From Shinisaurus crocodilurus (taxonomy: Eukaryota > Chordata > Lepidosauria > Squamata > Shinisauridae): 64,000 nt of DNA. This document shows, one piece after another, positions 54,641-64,000 of this stretch; the first letter of the stretch is position 1; each line of letters begins with the position of its first letter. Below the pieces are notes generated by a model. That model did not search any database. It was not told the DNA's origin and worked only from the letters and a program-made list of their open reading frames with translations. Made by a program: the position numbers and the translations under genes. The stretch lies in NCBI GenBank assembly GCA_021292165.1, contig CM037885.1:5141042-5205041 (forward strand). The letters run 5' to 3'.

Positions 54641-54899
54641 CCACACAGAGGAGGAGGAGGAGGAGGTGGTGACCCAAGGCTGGGCTCACGGCGGGCCGGC
54701 TGATGGTCTACTCTGGATAAGACGGCTCTTCCTACGGCTCTCTGGGACCAGGGACCATTTGGACCAGGCACCACCAGAACATTCTGGGCTGGTTTTCCAG
54801 AGCGCAAGTCGCTGCACTGAAGCCAGAAAGAGAGGTACGAACGAAGATAGCACAAGGAAGAGATGGACGGCTAACCCGGAGGACAGCATCTCCCATCCG

Positions 54900-55862
54900 C
54901 GCTGCCCTGGAGCTCACAGCTGCCTCTTCTTTCTCCCCCCCCCCACCCACCTGCTTCCCCCTCCCAGCTCTGCCAAGCCCCCGAGGCGAAGAATAGCTCT
55001 TCTCTCTCTCCCCCAGCCTCCCCCCCTCGCTTGTCAGCCTGGCCCAATCTGCGGGGGGTAGGGGTGCAGAAGGGAGGTGGGGTCTCTCCTCCCGCCCGCG
55101 TCGGGGGCGGGGCTGCTCGCTCGCTCGCTCGCTCCACAGCCGCTGCCGTCCAGGACAGGCGAAAGGAGGGATGCTGTGAGCAGGGCGGCTGTGGCCGGCT
55201 GCGCTTTCGCTCGCTTTCTTTTTCCGAACAAGACGAGCCAGTGTGTTTCCACCAGCCCCCCCCCCCGCCCTCCAGCCGCCGCCTGTCTCCCCGGGGCTCA
55301 GCCTCCCCCCCCGCCCCCCCCGGAGCCTTGCTCGGCTCCTCCCTCCGATTCCCTCCCATCTCCCCTGGATAAGTACCTCGGCGGTGGTTTGTTTTTGAAT
55401 CTGGCAGAGCGTCAGAGGGTCCTTCCAAGTCCCCCCTCCCCCCACCCACCCCCGCTTCTCCTTAGCCATCCCTTTCTCGGCCCCTCTCCCAGGCCCTCCC
55501 CCCTCCCTTCTGCATCCCAAGTGGGTGCTCATTCCTTCGCCGCTCCCCGCTTTCGGATTTGTCTTTGCGTGAGGGAGCGGTGAGGCAGAGAGAAGGAGCC
55601 GGGAAAGCGAGTCCGAGCGCGACCCACCCGCTTCCAGCCCCTTCCTGGTCAATTTCATCCCCCCCCTCCCCTTTGTCAATTTCACCTGGCGGGACTGCGG
55701 GTCTCTACTCTGGCCCCAGAGCCCTTCCTTAGCTGGACACACCTCCCTCCTTCTCCCACCGCCCCCTGCCTAAAATCCCAGCATCTTCTCTCCCCCCCCC
55801 CCCATCTCCCCCTGCTGGAGTCTCACGGGTACCGCGGAGGGGAAGTCCTCCGCGCTCTCGGC
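54900..55862 (+). promoter_or_regulatory. NOVA2 CpG island, promoter and 5' UTR
   Basis: A dense GC-rich block with GCTCGCTCGCTCGCTCGCTC (near 55112), GGGGCGGGGC, and many pyrimidine-rich runs leads directly to the NOVA2 start codon. TATA-less CpG islands are usual for neuronal RNA-binding protein genes. The exact start is unknown. Long minus-strand frames (for example 55742-54732) are composition artefacts. Confidence 0.6.
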
Positions 55863-56097
55863 ATGAAGATGATGGCTGGCGGGTCGGTGCATCAGAACGG
55901 CATCTTCCCTTCAGCTCCTCAGCAGCAGCCGCAGCCGCCGCCGCAGCAGCAAGGCCCCCCCCAGCAGCCGCCGCAGCAGCAGCAGCCCCCCCAAGCCCCT
56001 CCGCAACCCCACATGGATTCAGATCCTCCCGACTCTAGGAAAAGACCCTTGGAGACCCCCACTGAAGCTATCAGCACCAAGAGAAGCAACACAGGAG
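55863..56097 (+). CDS. NOVA2: NOVA2 first coding exon (partial gene)
   Basis: NOVA2 is a neuronal RNA-binding protein with three KH domains that binds YCAY clusters and controls alternative splicing in the nucleus. This exon gives 78 residues plus one base, then a donor AACACAGGAG|GTGAGT (GT at 56098-56099, phase 1). The C-terminal part, DPPDSRKRPLETPTEAIS then TKRSNTG, precedes the KH1 exon in the family. ETP and TKRSN agree with NOVA2, whereas NOVA1 has EAP and TKRTN. The N-terminus MKMMAGGSVHQNG resembles the NOVA1-type start (MMAxxxxQNG). It is followed by a Gln/Pro-rich run at about residues 20-50 that I do not know from mammalian NOVA proteins. The KH exons lie beyond the window, or in exons I could not see in the next 7.9 kb. 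The first ATG has G at -3; Met3 or Met4 are alternative starts. Confidence 0.87.
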
Positions 56098-57719
56098 GTG
56101 AGTGGGGTGGGGTTGGGTGGGGAATCTAAAGGGTGAGGAAGTCAGTGGTGCACTGTGCCTCCCTTCTTCCTTCCCCCCCCCATCATTCCCAAATGCATGC
56201 ACTGCAAAGCGTAGATCCTGGGGGGGGGGCGGGGGGCTGGGGAAGGATCTAGGGAAATCCTACACACACAGGCAACTTGGCCCCTCAGAACACAAATACA
56301 CCTCCCTGCCTCGGAGGCCTGCACCCTAAATCTGCTTGCCTTCCCCTACTACCACCCCAAAATCTGCCCCGCAAAGCAATCCCGCTGCTCCCTGGGAATT
56401 CATCTCTCTCTCTGCTGCCCTACTTAGCGCTCACTTCTTGCTCTCCTCTTAAGGCAGTCCACCGACCGCTGACCCACATCTCTTTGCCAACCGGAGCCTG
56501 CTCCTCCACCTCTGCACCAAACCTGGTCTCCCCAGGACCTATGTTTGCACCCCGCATCGCTCTCCACCTGCAAGCCTCCAACTGTCCCTTCTTCCGCCCC
56601 ACCTCCCTCCCACCCCCCCATTTTTCTTTTTCCTTTTCTGGAATTGTTCCATTCATCTCCTTTAATGTGGGGCTTTTTTCTTCACACCCCGAAGCCTACC
56701 ATCTGCTCCCCTTTAGCCCTGTCCTCCAAGCACCTCAAGGGAGTTATCTCCATCCTCTGTAGCGTAAGGTCCGAAAGATGGGCACCCCTTAAGGTTTTTT
56801 AGGAAACCCATCTAATTCGTTCTGCTGCACCTTTACTCCCACAAACGGTCACTAGTATTGATAAGCCCAAACTGAAGACCAGCCAGAGGGTCCTATACAA
56901 CATTTTGTGTCTCCTGGCTTGGACGGGCGAGCACACACAAAATATACCCCCCCCCCTTGTCCCCAAGACCACACGTTTCCCTGCAAAGATTTCACTAGTC
57001 CATGCAGCTGTTTATGTCAAAATGGAGTCTGTTAGAATAACGGTCTGCTTGCAGAGAGAGGAGGGGAAGGGGGGTGGAGGAGATTTTTTTTTTTTTTACA
57101 CACACACACATAGACTATGGAAAACCTGTCACCCCCTCCCTTCCTCCCTCCGCCCCCAACACTACTGTCTGCCTAAGGAAATGAAGAAGGGAAGGATGTG
57201 AAAATTTGAACTCAAAAGAGGATGCAGGAAAAGGCTGAAAAGGGGCACTGTGTGTGATCCAGGAATTAGTGGGGAGCTGAAGGCGGGGGTGGGGTGGGTG
57301 GAAATGTCAACTGAATATTGGTTTGGGGGCAAATAATCCAAGACTTGTGCGCATTTCTGAGTTGCTGGATTCTTTTTAAAAATGGAGGGAAAAAAATGCT
57401 GTAAAATATGGTGTCTGAATTCCCAGTTGTCATTAAGCAGTGTTATAGAATAGGTGTTTGTGAAGCGCCTCTCTCTCTCTCTGACTCACCCATCTGGGCT
57501 CCTTTTGTGAAGGGCAAGGGTGGGGGGCCCTTCTTCTGGCATGTTTGAACCAACAGCAGTCGTGGCGTATAGCTTTTGTGCCTGCACAATTCTAATTATC
57601 ATTATTATTATTATTATTTAGTAGTAGTAATTGAATCTGGTTCCGTCTTATTGCTTGGAATGATGAGCCTATGTCGGCACGCGCGCGCGCACGCACGCAC
57701 ACGCACACGCACACAATCA

Positions 57720-57895
57720 CCCTCCAGATGTAATTAACATTTTGAGACGCTCCTTGAGCTTCAGTGTTAGGGAAAGAAGCAATAAATATTGCATCTGAAA
57801 CTGGGTTCCCCTGGGGAAATCGCCCTTTATGACAGCGTCTTTGATGGCACTAATGGAGCAATCAGAAATAAATAACATGGGGAGGGGCGGTGGGC
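57720..57895. promoter_or_regulatory. Candidate conserved intronic element
   Basis: The sequence has no repeat family signature, balanced composition and motifs typical of developmental enhancers: GTAATTAACATTTTGAG (homeobox-type TAATTA), AATAAATATTGCATC and GCAATCAGAAATAAATAAC. It lies 1.6 kb into NOVA2 intron 1. Conservation itself is not visible from one sequence. Confidence 0.3.
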
Positions 57896-57899
57896 TTCT

Positions 57900-57905
<6 letters not shown>

Positions 57906-57937
<32 letters not shown>

Positions 57938-57938
57938 T
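57906..57938. repeat. (TG)n microsatellite
   Basis: About 16 TG units. Confidence 0.9.
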
Positions 57939-58481
57939 GATTTAGGTTGGAGAAAGTAAGGGAGAAGGAGTCAGGGCAAAAAAGGCGAGTGCGAAGCGGC
58001 AGAGATCTGACCGTATTCTAAGCATGTCTAAGTGGGTTGGCCGCGTTGGAGGAGACGGCAGAAGATCGCTCTGGTGGGTGTCGCTGCGGAAGCCTCGCAG
58101 CAGGGACATTATATCGAAGGATGCCGTCTGGTTGCCGTGCCTGGCTGGTCAATTCTACCTTGTTGGCGGCGGTGCTGTTTTTTTTTTTCTTTTTTCTATT
58201 AAAGCGGTGACAGGTTGGGGGTTGAGGATTGGCCGATTGGGTTGATTCCAGTGATGGATTTGGGGGAGGGAGAAGGGGGAAGCATCGATGGTGTTGCGCT
58301 GTGGGGGGAAGAGAAGGAGTGTGTGAGTGAGTGTGACGGAGATGGAGGGGGACGCGTTGGTGGTACCTAGCGTGCATTGCCAAAGGACGCCGATTGCCGA
58401 GGAGGAAATGCGCAAGAGCGAGCGCCGTGCAGGCCTCACGGCCCAGCTGGGAGGTTAGTGAGTGTGTGAGCGCTTAGGTGG

Positions 58482-58486
<5 letters not shown>

Positions 58487-58520
<34 letters not shown>

Positions 58521-58534
58521 CGTGTGTGCGCGCG
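58487..58534. repeat. (TG)n(CG)n microsatellite
   Basis: TG repeats merging into GCGCGCGCGTGTGTGCGCGC, an alternating purine-pyrimidine, Z-DNA-prone run. A second TG run lies at 58627-58643. Confidence 0.9.
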
Positions 58535-60444
58535 CGGGAGGGGGGAGATGTGTGAAGGTCAAACTGGGTGGGACATTTCGTGCCTGGTAAAGTTGGGGGG
58601 TTTTAATGGAAGGAGACTGGATTGCGTGTGTGTGTGTGTGTGAGTAAGGGGCATGCATGGCTCTAACGATGCTGGCACGTATGAGCTGAACCGACGACCC
58701 ATCCCATCTCCTGATGGCTAAGGAGCAGATTGCTGTGCTGGCTTCCAGACCAGGATGTCCCCTCTGAGTGAAACGCAGGCCTTCCCCCGGCAGGCAGCGG
58801 AAAGGGCCAACGTCACCAGCAGGAGTGGTGACCAAAGGAAGAGAGGCGGCCGCTGTCTCTCCGGCTGTTGACTCTGTAGCGTAGTAGAAGGGATCTCTGG
58901 GTAGTTTGTGGCTAAGGAGGGTGTCAGGGTTGGGCATTGTGAGGCCTAGTGTTACGTAGAAAGATTTCCTGGGGCCATGGTGTGCGCGCGTGTGGGGGGG
59001 AACGGACTGACGTTTCCCAGCTCTGGTGTCTGGGAGACTTGTGATGGGCTACCCGGAGGTCAAGGTTAATACTTGGGTCTTGAGTTCAGTTCCTGATGTC
59101 CCTGCGTGACCTTGGGCAAGTCACCGCATTTCTCCTTCACCCTGCTGGCGTGGTAAAAGCTCAGCTCCGAATGCCGGGGAAAATGGGCTACGGCAGCCTC
59201 TCTCCTGTTGAAGCAGAGACGCACACTGCCTGTTTTTCCCCCCAAAATGGCTGCAAAAGCGACTCCTCCCCATCCTGTGCTTGTTACGGGGGTGGGGGGG
59301 GGGTCTGGGAGATGAGGCCTGTGTGGACCAATTCCCAAGCAAAGGACCCAAGAGGTCCTTGGCCTTTTCAGGTGGTTGTAACAAAATTGGGAGGAAAACG
59401 AAACCTACCACACAGCTCTACGAGGGCAAGGGAGCCCCAGCAACAAAGCATTATAAAGGAAGGGGGGGGGGGAGAGATAGGGAAAGGGAGGCAAGGAGCC
59501 AGGCAAGGTAAACACCTGCGCAAGTTTGGCGGCAGGGCAAGGAAACTAGGGGAAATTATTCTCTTCCCACCACTACAGTAAACTTCAAACTTCAGCCAAC
59601 CTCACAGCACAGGTCTAAGCATTAAAAACACACTAAACAACCACAACCTGATTAAAAAAAACTAGACACCCAGTAGAGCTGTGGAAACAATCCAGTGTTT
59701 TGCACCGAGTGTCACATCGCAATTGTGACATGGGATATGCTCAGTGCAAAGAGCCCCTGACTCTTAGGGAACAAGTTCATTCCCCCCGCCCCCGAGGTCG
59801 AGGTAGCCGACCCAGAGAAGCTGAGAGAAGCAGTGACGTATGCAGATGAGACCTTCAGGGACATGGTAGAGGAGTTCTGCTGCTCCCAGCCTGCCAAGTC
59901 CTCTGATGTTATGGAGAATGAAGATCTGAGGGCGTGAGGGTCCTGTTCTGAGGAAGAAGGAAACAAGAGCCTTTTCTCAGGTGAACGGAGATCCTCTTGC
60001 GCTGAGGATTTCCCTCTGGGGTGGGGCAGGGTCCCACCAGGAAAACAAGAACTTGAGCCCCTCAAAAGCCCACTGTGATCAGGTTGCTGGACATTTTTCA
60101 GATAAAGTTGCTCGTATCTATGCCGACTTAGATGCCATTGTTTTTTAACAGGATCAGAGCTGGATGTGACCATCTAGTCATGTTATCATGGGTTAGCTTT
60201 CAGCTTGTACAGCCTGAGGACGTGGACAACCTACTTGAGGACTGAGAGTCCCACCACTTGGTCTCTGAACTCTTTTCTTTCCCATCCTTGGCTTGTAACA
60301 TCTGCCAGAGCTGGGCTAGGTATTTGGGCCTTGGGGATGCTTAATGCCTCCTTGAGGGAAGGGGCTGTTCTGGCTACTTAAAGGAAGCGGTGGTGAGATC
60401 ACAACTGAAGAAACCTAGTTTATACCTATTGGTTTCTGATAATT

Positions 60445-60540
60445 CTGATTAAACGGAGAGGAGGATCATGTAAGCTGCCTTGGGCTCCCTTGAAGGAAAA
60501 AAAGGGCGGGATATACATGTAATAAATAAATAAATAAATG
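60445..60540 (+). repeat. SINE/LINE 3' tail
   Basis: GAGAGGAGGATCATGTAAGC, TGCCTTGGGCTCCCTTGAAG and GGGCGGGATATACATGTAAT with (AAAT)n. Same tail as the SINE at 21380. Confidence 0.65.
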
Positions 60541-60544
60541 CTGC

Positions 60545-61990
60545 CCAGTATCCAACTTGCCATTCTTGGACAAAGTGTTGGAGCGTGTGGTGGCTTCTCC
60601 AGGTAATGTTGGGTGATGCTGACTATTTGGAACCAGTCCATTCCAGCTTCAGGCCTGGTTTTGGGATGAAAACAGCCTCGATTGCCCTGGTAGATTGCTC
60701 ATGGCAGGGAATGGACAGTGGAAGAGCAACCCTGCTGCGCCCTAACTCTCCGCAACTCTCTCAGCAGTTTTCTGTATCCTTCTGGGCCGATCGCTTATCT
60801 GGGTTGAGCATCGGAGGCACTGTGTTACGGTGGTTTCAGTCCTTCCTGGATGAACAGTTTCAGAAGGTGGTACTTGGGGACTTCTGCTCCACCCTGTGGC
60901 CATTGGCTTGTGGACCGAGCAAAGGTGCTCTCTTGTCCCCTATGCTCCCTATGAAACTGCAGGGGGGAGTCATCTGGAGGTTTGGGCTGAAGTGCCATCA
61001 GTATGCAGATGACGCTCAGCTCTGTGGTCTGCCTCTCATTTCCATCTAAGGATCCTAGGGAGGCTGTTGAACGCCTGAACTGGTGTCTAGAGCCGGTTTT
61101 TGGGATGGACGAGGGCAAAAAAGCTGAGACTTAATCCAGACAAGGCAAAGGTACCATGGGTAGCTAACCAGACTAATCTGGATAGAGGATTACATCTGGT
61201 CTTTGATGGGGTTGAACAACTCCTCCAGAAGGACGAAGTGTCCAGTTTGGGAGCACTCCTGGACTTGGCGCTAACTGGGAAAGCTCAAGTGGCCAAGAGT
61301 ATTTTTTACCAGCTTAGGCTGGCATGCCAGTTGCAACCCTAATCTGGGGAGGGTGGATCTTGCTTCAGTTATGCTTGCTCTGGTGACATCCAGGCTGGAC
61401 TATTGTAACAAGCTCTATATGGGGCTGCCTTTAAAGCCAGTTTGGAAACTATGGCTGGTGCAGAATACAGATGCCCGGATATCGGTGGGCTGTTGGCGGT
61501 TGGCTCATGTGACACTGATACTGTGCCACTGCGTTTCCAAGCCCAATTTAAAGTGCTGGTTTTAACAGTTAAAACCTTACATGATTTGGGCCCCATACCA
61601 GCCCACACTCTGAGGCCATCAGCAAAGGCCCTTCTCACTTGCCTGTTGCTGAGGGCAGTTAGGATGGTGAATGCAAGGGAGAGGGCCTTCTCAGTGGTGG
61701 CCCTGCAACATTGGAATCAGCTTCCATTGCAGGTTCATCAGGCCCCTTCTTTTCAGGTCTTCAGGAAAGCACTGAAGATCCACCTATTTTTGTTGGTCTT
61801 TCCTCAGGTTCTTGGGCTGCTGGTTCTAGGTAACTTCTATTTTTATGGGGCGGGTGTTTATCAGTAACCTTTGTTTTTATTGAACTTTTAATGAATATGT
61901 AGTTACTGAATCTGATTGTATCTGTTTTTAATGTTGTTGTTTTTTAACTCAAGTACGCTGCCTTGACAGTTTTACCCTTAAAGGCAGCCT
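60545..61990 (+). mobile_element. L2-clade LINE, degenerate ORF2
   Basis: Broken plus-strand frames preserve the order of an L2-type ORF2. FWADRLSGLSIGGTVLRWFQ and FLDEQFQKVVLGDFCS come first, then the catalytic HQYADDAQL (about 61000), a K-L-R-L-N-P-D-K segment (61120), SRLDYCNKLYMGLPLKP (61390-61440), and FQAQFKVLVLTVKTLHDLGP. The C-terminal end is RAFSVVALQHWNQLPLQVHQ (61681-61740). A 3' tail AAAGGCAGCCTAAAAATCAT follows. Stops and frameshifts at about 61049, 61342 and 61565 make it dead. Confidence 0.85.
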
Positions 61991-62149
61991 AAAAATCATT
62001 GTAAGTAAATGAATACAGTAGCTTCACTGCCTGATAGGTCCCCCCTGTCCACATAAAAACCTGTCTCTTAAAAAAGAAGGAAGAGTAACGCTAAAAGCAT
62101 CTGTGCCTGTGGAGAATGCATTACTCTTCCATTCCTCTCAAAAAAAAGT

Positions 62150-62274
62150 GAGACTTCCTGTGGTGAGAAAAAAGATGGAAGCAGCACTGAGAAAACATGG
62201 GAGATTTACTATACACATGGATGACGATGTTTTGTGTTCTCTGCTGAAATGTGAGCAAATGAGCAATGGCAGTT

Positions 62275-62317
<43 letters not shown>

Positions 62318-62345
62318 GCCTCATCTGGATGCAGCTCAAGGGCTG
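62150..62345. mobile_element. GGTGCTTCC-family MITE relative with (CA)n
   Basis: GAGAAAAAAGATGGAAGCAG and GAGAAAACATGGGAGATTTA match the interior of 37085-37330. A (CA)n tract at 62276-62315 occupies the right side. Confidence 0.45.
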
Positions 62346-62347
62346 TA

Positions 62348-62605
62348 AGAACATAAAGAGAGCCCTGCTGGGTTAGACCAAAGAAGGGTCCATCTAGTCC
62401 AGCATTCTGTTCACACAGTGGCCAACCAGCTGCCCACGGGATCCCACAAGCAGGACATGAGTGCAACAGCACCCTCCCGCCCATGTTCCCCAGCAACTGG
62501 TGCACATGGGCATACTGCCCCTGATACTGGAGGTAGCATAGAGCCAACCAGGACTAGTAGCCACCAATGGCCTTCTCCTCCATGAATGTGTCCAATCCCC
62601 CTTTA
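62348..62605 (-). repeat. CR1/L2-type LINE 3' end
   Basis: AAGAACATAAAGAGAGCCCT, CCATCTAGTCCAGCATTCTG, TGTTCCCCAGCAACTGGTGC and TAGTAGCCACCAATGGCC. Same family as 8978-9597. Confidence 0.75.
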
Positions 62606-62629
62606 ATTAATTAATTTATTAATTAATTT

Positions 62630-62850
62630 ATTTATTCATTACATTTATCCCCCGCCTTTTTTCCTGCAAGGAACCCAAGGCGGCTTACATAATCCTCCTC
62701 CTCCTCTCCATTTTATCCTCACAACAACCCTGTGAGGTAGGTGAGGCTGAGAGTCAGAGACTGGCCCAAAGTCACCCAGTGAGTTTCATGGCCGAGCGGG
62801 GACTAGAACCCGGATCTCCCGAGTCCCAGTCATTCTATCTCGGTAGGATG
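62630..62850 (-). repeat. tRNA-derived SINE, inverted
   Basis: TTTCCTGCAAGGAACCCAAG, TTTTATCCTCACAACAACCC, AAAGTCACCCAGTGAGTTTC and AGAACCCGGATCTCCCGAGT form the inverted copy of the 21380 SINE, with its (TTAA)n tail at 62604-62640. Confidence 0.72.
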
Positions 62851-63589
62851 ACATCCGGCTCACGCACATCATGGCTCACGATGCACTCTCCAGCCCATTG
62901 TCCTGATGCTATTTCTCCCTCAATTTCCCCAGACTATACTTTTACTATGTCCCCGTCCCCCCAGTGATTGCGGTTTCTGTGTGCTACTGAGTTATGTGTG
63001 CTCCAATCTAACTATTATAATTCTTGCCAGTGGGAGTACCTTCAAAGCTGTACAGCCTGTCTTGCAATATTTCCCTGCACCTTCTCCTTTGACCTCAGGC
63101 AGGGGTAAGGGATTTGTGGGCAGGAAATCCATGGTTATCCTCCATTTCCTTTCCTTAAGTGACCATGGTGGTTGGTCAGCCATAATTTTTTTTTGAGGGG
63201 GGGGAGGAAGGCTATTTTTCAGTGCATACCTACACAGCTGTGCAGCTGTAAATAACCAAATAATTTTTATTTTTAAAAACTGCATTCCTTCACAGCTGAG
63301 CAGGTGCACATATTTTACTCGACTTTTAAAAAAAGCAACGTGAAACGGCAGCATGATCTTCCACATCTCCCTCAATTGCAGCCCTATGTGGCATGTGCTT
63401 CTGCTATAAACACAAATGTTTAGATATAATAAAGGGCCGTGCCTTAAACTGTTAGTCATGGAAGGGAAGAAACCTTTTGACTTAATCCCAAGCCCAGGTG
63501 TGAGATGTAAACCTTGTTGAACATATGCAAGTAGACAAATACCAACCAAATCCAATACAGTCACATTTAATTTTGAGAGAGGAAACTAT

Positions 63590-63665
63590 AAAAACTTGAT
63601 CGAGGGGTTGGAACACCTCCCCCTTGAGGAAAAGCTAAAGCACATGGGGCATTTTAGTTCAATAT
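63590..63665 (+). repeat. CR1/L2-type LINE ORF fragment
   Basis: GGGTTGGAACACCTCCCCCT, TGAGGAAAAGCTAAAGCACA and TTTTAGTTCAATATCCCTG recall the LINE text G-L-E-x-L-P-x-E-E-K-L. Very short. Confidence 0.4.
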
Positions 63666-64000
63666 CCCTGATCGAGAGGGATAGGTTAGTGGCATCCTTT
63701 AGCAACCAAGTGCTCAAACTGAGGAAGCACAGAAAATCTTGGCACTTTACAGGAAGCAGTGGCATGGGACAGGCTGCTCGAGGTCACCTGATTCCCAGGC
63801 CCCAGGAGGATTCTGGGTTGTGGTGTTAGTCTCCTGGCTCAAACTGCCTGCAGGTCCCTACTCGATCCTGTGAAGGCTCGATATCTGATGCTCAGGGCTC
63901 CCACTTCAAGCTATTGGCCGCTCCGTTTTTAGAAACGAAGCTGTGTGCGTGTCGTAGGGCACTCTGCACATGCTCAGAGGACATGGGAGCAGCCATCAGA

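Larger units (their letters stand above)
56098..64000 (+). other. NOVA2 intron 1, incomplete
   Basis: No KH1 exon (expected text [20 protein letters not shown]) was found through the end. The intron holds pyrimidine-rich DNA (56.1-57.2 kb), microsatellites, an L2 LINE (60545-61990), SINE and LINE 3' fragments and MITE remnants. About 57700-57900 looks unlike a repeat and may be a conserved element. Confidence 0.7.

Noticed and set aside
54732..55742. 336-codon minus-strand frame upstream of NOVA2
   Set aside because: Gly/Arg/Ser-rich translation of a CpG island; no domain, and overlapping frames of similar length occur in other phases.
55863..56097. NOVA1 instead of NOVA2
   Set aside because: The N-terminus resembles NOVA1, but KRPLETP and TKRSN plus the IRF2BP1-MYPOP neighbourhood favour NOVA2.
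1..64000. CRISPR array, bacterial operon or prophage
   Set aside because: No regularly spaced repeats or prokaryotic genes; gene structure and repeats are vertebrate.

Overview
This is nuclear DNA from an amniote, most likely a squamate reptile (lizard or snake). Three things point there: genes with mammalian-type exon structure, a dense mixture of CR1/L2-type LINEs, young L1s, a 5S-rRNA-derived SINE and tRNA-derived SINEs, and very many palindromic hAT-, Harbinger- and mariner-like MITEs. The class is inferred from repeat content and gene similarity, not from a database search.

Four conserved genes are visible. Their content matches the human 19q13.32 block FOXA3-IRF2BP1-MYPOP-NOVA2. FOXA3 is represented only by its first coding exon (11906-11977, minus); the forkhead exon must lie beyond the left edge, so 1-11905 is probably FOXA3 intron 1. 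IRF2BP1 is a complete single-exon gene (24450-26240, minus; 596 aa). MYPOP is complete in two coding exons (39228-38769 and 36147-35468, minus; 379 aa after joining). NOVA2 is represented by its first coding exon (55863-56097, plus), followed by at least 7.9 kb of intron. NANOS2, which sits between MYPOP and NOVA2 in mammals, was not found. Compared with the human orientations as I remember them, FOXA3 and NOVA2 are each flipped relative to the IRF2BP1-MYPOP pair.

IRF2BP1, MYPOP and NOVA2 each have a CpG-rich start. The IRF2BP1 upstream region carries a strong match to the ZNF143/THAP11 promoter motif, MYPOP has an RFX X-box-like site, and FOXA3 has a plausible TATA/GC-box promoter. A further CpG-rich, ZNF143-motif-bearing stretch near 29.1 kb has no recognised gene.

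Everything else is intronic or intergenic and largely made of mobile elements. Several insertions can be delimited exactly by target-site duplications: two 5'-truncated L1s (18-bp duplications), a solo LTR (5 bp), three hAT MITEs (8 bp), two or three Harbinger-like MITEs (TAA/TTA) and three mariner/Tigger-like MITEs (TA). The most unusual observation is that MITE families with different termini share one palindromic core, and that this core closely matches the ZNF143 promoter motif.

The genes do not form a pathway. FOXA3, IRF2BP1 and MYPOP encode nuclear transcription regulators and NOVA2 a neuronal splicing regulator; they are neighbours through conserved synteny.
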